NCBI GenBank assembly: GCA_018398815.1
Contig: CM031609.1
Coordinates: forward strand, 35,604,903 to 35,668,902
Direction: 5' to 3'
DNA from: Conus ventricosus
Lineage: Eukaryota > Mollusca > Gastropoda > Neogastropoda > Conidae
DNA length: 64,000 bases
Shown: piece after piece, positions 47,701-50,700 of the stretch
Layout: the number at the start of each line of letters is the position of its first letter
Numbering within the stretch: the first letter of the stretch is position 1
Made by a program: the position numbers and the translations under genes
The notes under the pieces: model-generated
The model's input: only the letters and a program-made list of their open reading frames with translations
What the model was told of the DNA's origin: nothing
Database searches by the model: none

Positions 47701-50700
47701 AGTGCTGCTGAGGTTCCTGAGACAGTGTCTCACAAAATTTGTCAAGCCATCTGCAATGGTAGGAAAATGTGCCTTGGATGTGGAGTTCATCGAATCTTAC
47801 CAGCTGAAAGGTGACAAAGAACTCTTCATTGGGGATGATGCCAACACCTACATTGAAGACAAAGAGCACAATCACCTGAGGGACAAAAAAATCAAGGAGT
47901 TCTACTCATGTGTGAGAAAGTTCTGGAAAAGTGCTTGCACGTACATGAAAACCAAGTTTCCTTTCCACTCAGATGTGTTGAAGCATGCCAAAGTCACAGA
48001 CATCAAGATCAGAGCTGTGGGTGGTCCTGACGGTGCCGAAACTTCAGACCTGGAATTCTTCCTGGAGAGATTTCCATGCATGCTCCCAGCTGGAGTTTCC
48101 AAACAGACTGTGCTTGAGGAGTTTGCTGAATATCAGAGTGATAGCCTGACTCAGGTCACGTCAGATCCACAGTTTGAGGAAACACGCATTGATGTTCTGT
48201 GGGCGAGCATAGGGAAACTGAAAGATGCAGTGGGAGTTGCTCTGTTCCAGAATCTGGCCCGGGTTATGCTTGGCATTCTGACCATTCCCCATTCAAATGC
48301 TTCTTGTGAAAGGATCTTCAGCTGTGTCAGAAAAAACAAAACTGATCAGAGAGCATCTCTTGGAAGCAAAACCCTGGAAAGCATGATGGTTGTGAAGTCT
48401 CTTCCTGGTGAGGCACATGAAAGAAAATACTCAGATGACCAGCTCAAGGAAATCAAGTCTGCATATTATAATTCCTTGAAGCAAGGTAGAAAAGCAGCAG
48501 ACTGATTGAAGAGCCTGCCAAAAGAATGACTTGTACAGTGTAGCAAAAGTGACTTGTAGTAATAGTGTGTAGATCTAGAGAAGAGTAGCTTCTGTATTAT
48601 CATTTGATTTTGTGTGTGTACTGTAGCTTTGTTTGCATCCAAAAGAGAAAAAAAATACAAAGACACTCCCATTTCCAATTGTGGTGTTTCCATGTTCAAG
48701 AAGCATGAACTTGACTTCAGAGTGCCTGCTAGCTGAACAACATATAGTGGCTTGCAACATTAGTATACTTATAAACAGTATTCAAGAGTGGCTTCTTCAT
48801 CATAAAGTGATTTGTGTGTATGAAATACAAGGATACTCCCACTCCCAGTTGTGGTGTTTACAAGTTCAAGCATGAAACAGACTTGAGAGTGCCTGGTAGC
48901 TGAACAATTTGAAGGTAAGTAAAGTGTTATTAAAAATTAAATACTATAATTGTATAATTAACCAAAGTCTTGTTATTATGGTATAAATGCTTTACATTTG
49001 ATATACATGTGTAAGTGCAAAAAGTCGCTAAATATTGCGATTATGAAAATTACAGGTTTTTTTTCTGAAATTACAGGTTTTTTTATGAGACATTACAGGT
49101 ACACGAAATTGGGGTAAACAGGTCTGTGCTTGTGAGTGTGGTGTTTGTGCAGGGTGTGTGTGTATGTGTGAGAGAGAGGGAGAGAGAGAGAGAGAGCAGT
49201 GCTTGTGCATGGTGTGGGTATACATTGTGTGTGTGGTGTTTGTGTAGTGTTTGTGCATGGTGTGTGTGTGTGGTGCTTTTGCATGTGGTGCTCTCTGTGT
49301 GTGTACATGTGTGTGTGTGTGTGTGTTGCTTTTGAATATGGTGCTTGTGCACAGTGTGTGTGTTTGTGTGTGTGTGTGTACCCAAATGTGTGTTGGTCAA
49401 CTATAACTTGCATTTACTGGCAGTAGTGTGGGATCCTGATCCTTCTGTCCATAGGTTCTGTGGTGTGGTGTATTCTCTGCGACACCAGTGTATTTTTCAG
49501 TTGTTAGTGTGCTTTCATCATCTGTGGTGTGGCCTTTTGTAGCTCAGTCCTATCTTTAGCAGTCTCTTTTTCTAGGGGGGGGGGGGGGGGGGGGTTGGTT
49601 TTGCAATGTTTTATTTATTACCTTCTGTGGTAATGGCTTTTTATCAATCACACTTAGTTCATGAGTGAACCAAACCACATGTGTGAAAGAAAACTGACAG
49701 AATAATTGGAAGTTACACTTAGTGTTGTTATTGTTAGTTCATCTCTGCTAAACAAGACCAGTTCCCAAGAGGCTTGCAAGATGTGCAGACTGATGCTGTG
49801 GATAATCAATTCCCATCTTCTTTCCCACGTTACCTGGGCTGGATTGCCCCCTATGATATGGGTTGCTAAACATTTTATGCATTGTCAAGCTTTATTGTGA
49901 ATACAGATGTTTGTCCTGAAGTTCAAAGGATACTAACACCAGTTTTTGTGGTATTTCATTGTGATTTTAGTGCTATAGTTTTGTTTATGTTCTGAAAGTG
50001 TCTGTTTTTCAAACAAAACATTCATCATTATATATACTTTTGGTCTACTCATTACAAACAAAATCAAACTATTGTGATATCTGGCTGTAGCCAAGGATTT
50101 AACAAGAAAATTTCCCAAGTATCTAAGATATATGTCAAGAATTGAAAGAACACTGGGCATATCAGTGAACCTACCTAAGAAAACAAAATTGTGTCCCTTG
50201 ATACCTGGATTGTACTGTACCCCAGAAATGCATAAATTTATCATATAAAACAATTGTGGGTTGTAAATTCACCACCAAATATTTACACAGGTGTTCAATA
50301 AACACTAACACCACTTTTGGCTGGGTTTGTATGTTTTTTTGTTTTGCTGCTGTGGGTTTTTGTATGCTTGCAAAATATAATTTTAAAAAAAAGTTGAATT
50401 ATAAGATTATTTATTATACTCAGAATGAACAAAATCAAATATTATTTGCAGGTATTATAGCCCTGGGTTATGACAAGAAAACATGCCAAAAATCTAAGAG
50501 ATATCTCCACAAATAAATGAGCACTGATCAAATTAGTGAACCTACCGCAAAAAGTCAAATTTTGCTCCGGCACACAGAAGTGCAAAACTGATACAAAATA
50601 GCGGCAGTCAAGGGGTTAATAAAAAAAAACATGTCCAGTTTCTTCCCTGGCTAGATTTCGAATTTCAGGTCTTACAGCCTTGAAAAGGTGGAGAAAATGT

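Larger units (their letters stand above)
43847..48505 (+). pseudogene. hAT transposase gene, two exons, split by two nested elements
   Basis: ATG at 43847 starts MATKRTRAP. Exon 1 (43847-44518) has a C-x2-C finger ('[13 protein letters not shown]') whose last His falls at a one-base loss in the A run at 44061-44066. '[10 protein letters not shown]' carries the first catalytic Asp. The intron is 44519-44816 (GTAAGC...TTTGCAG). The frame then reads 44817-44864, resumes at 45864-46372 ('[11 protein letters not shown]', second Asp; '[12 protein letters not shown]'; 'ATRWLSV') and resumes at 47507-48505 ('[20 protein letters not shown]', the catalytic Glu and dimerisation region). Phase is kept exactly across both insertions when one target copy is removed from each. 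It is about 742 residues. Only the A-run indel and the insertions break it. Confidence 0.85.
43644..49126 (+). mobile_element. Full-length hAT-like transposon with two nested elements, 6-bp target duplication
   Basis: Ends CAGACCTGTTTACTC and (inverted) CAGACCTGTTTACCCC; flanking repeat TGCTTG at 43638-43643 and 49127-49132. Without the insertions at 44865-45858 and 46373-47500 it is about 3.35 kb. It carries a two-exon transposase gene. Subterminal repeats (TTACGG on the left, ATTACAGGT on the right) are likely transposase sites. The 3' UTR holds a duplicated ~85-bp segment (about 48658-48740 and 48826-48910). The 811-bp element at 24494 shares its ends. Confidence 0.9.
42827..50615 (+). mobile_element. 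piggyBac-like element containing nested hAT elements
   Basis: TTAA at 42823-42826 is followed by CCCGTTGACTGCCC; at the other end GGCAGTCAAGGGG is followed by TTAA at 50616-50619. This gives matched inverted ends with the TTAA target of piggyBac. It spans 7.8 kb, of which 5.5 kb is the hAT at 43644-49126. Its own coding part is only an N-terminal segment (43040-43616). The right part (49133-50615) is non-coding and contains two diverged ~200-bp direct repeats (about 50040-50240 and 50420-50600). It lies in the last large CENP-L intron. Confidence 0.85.
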
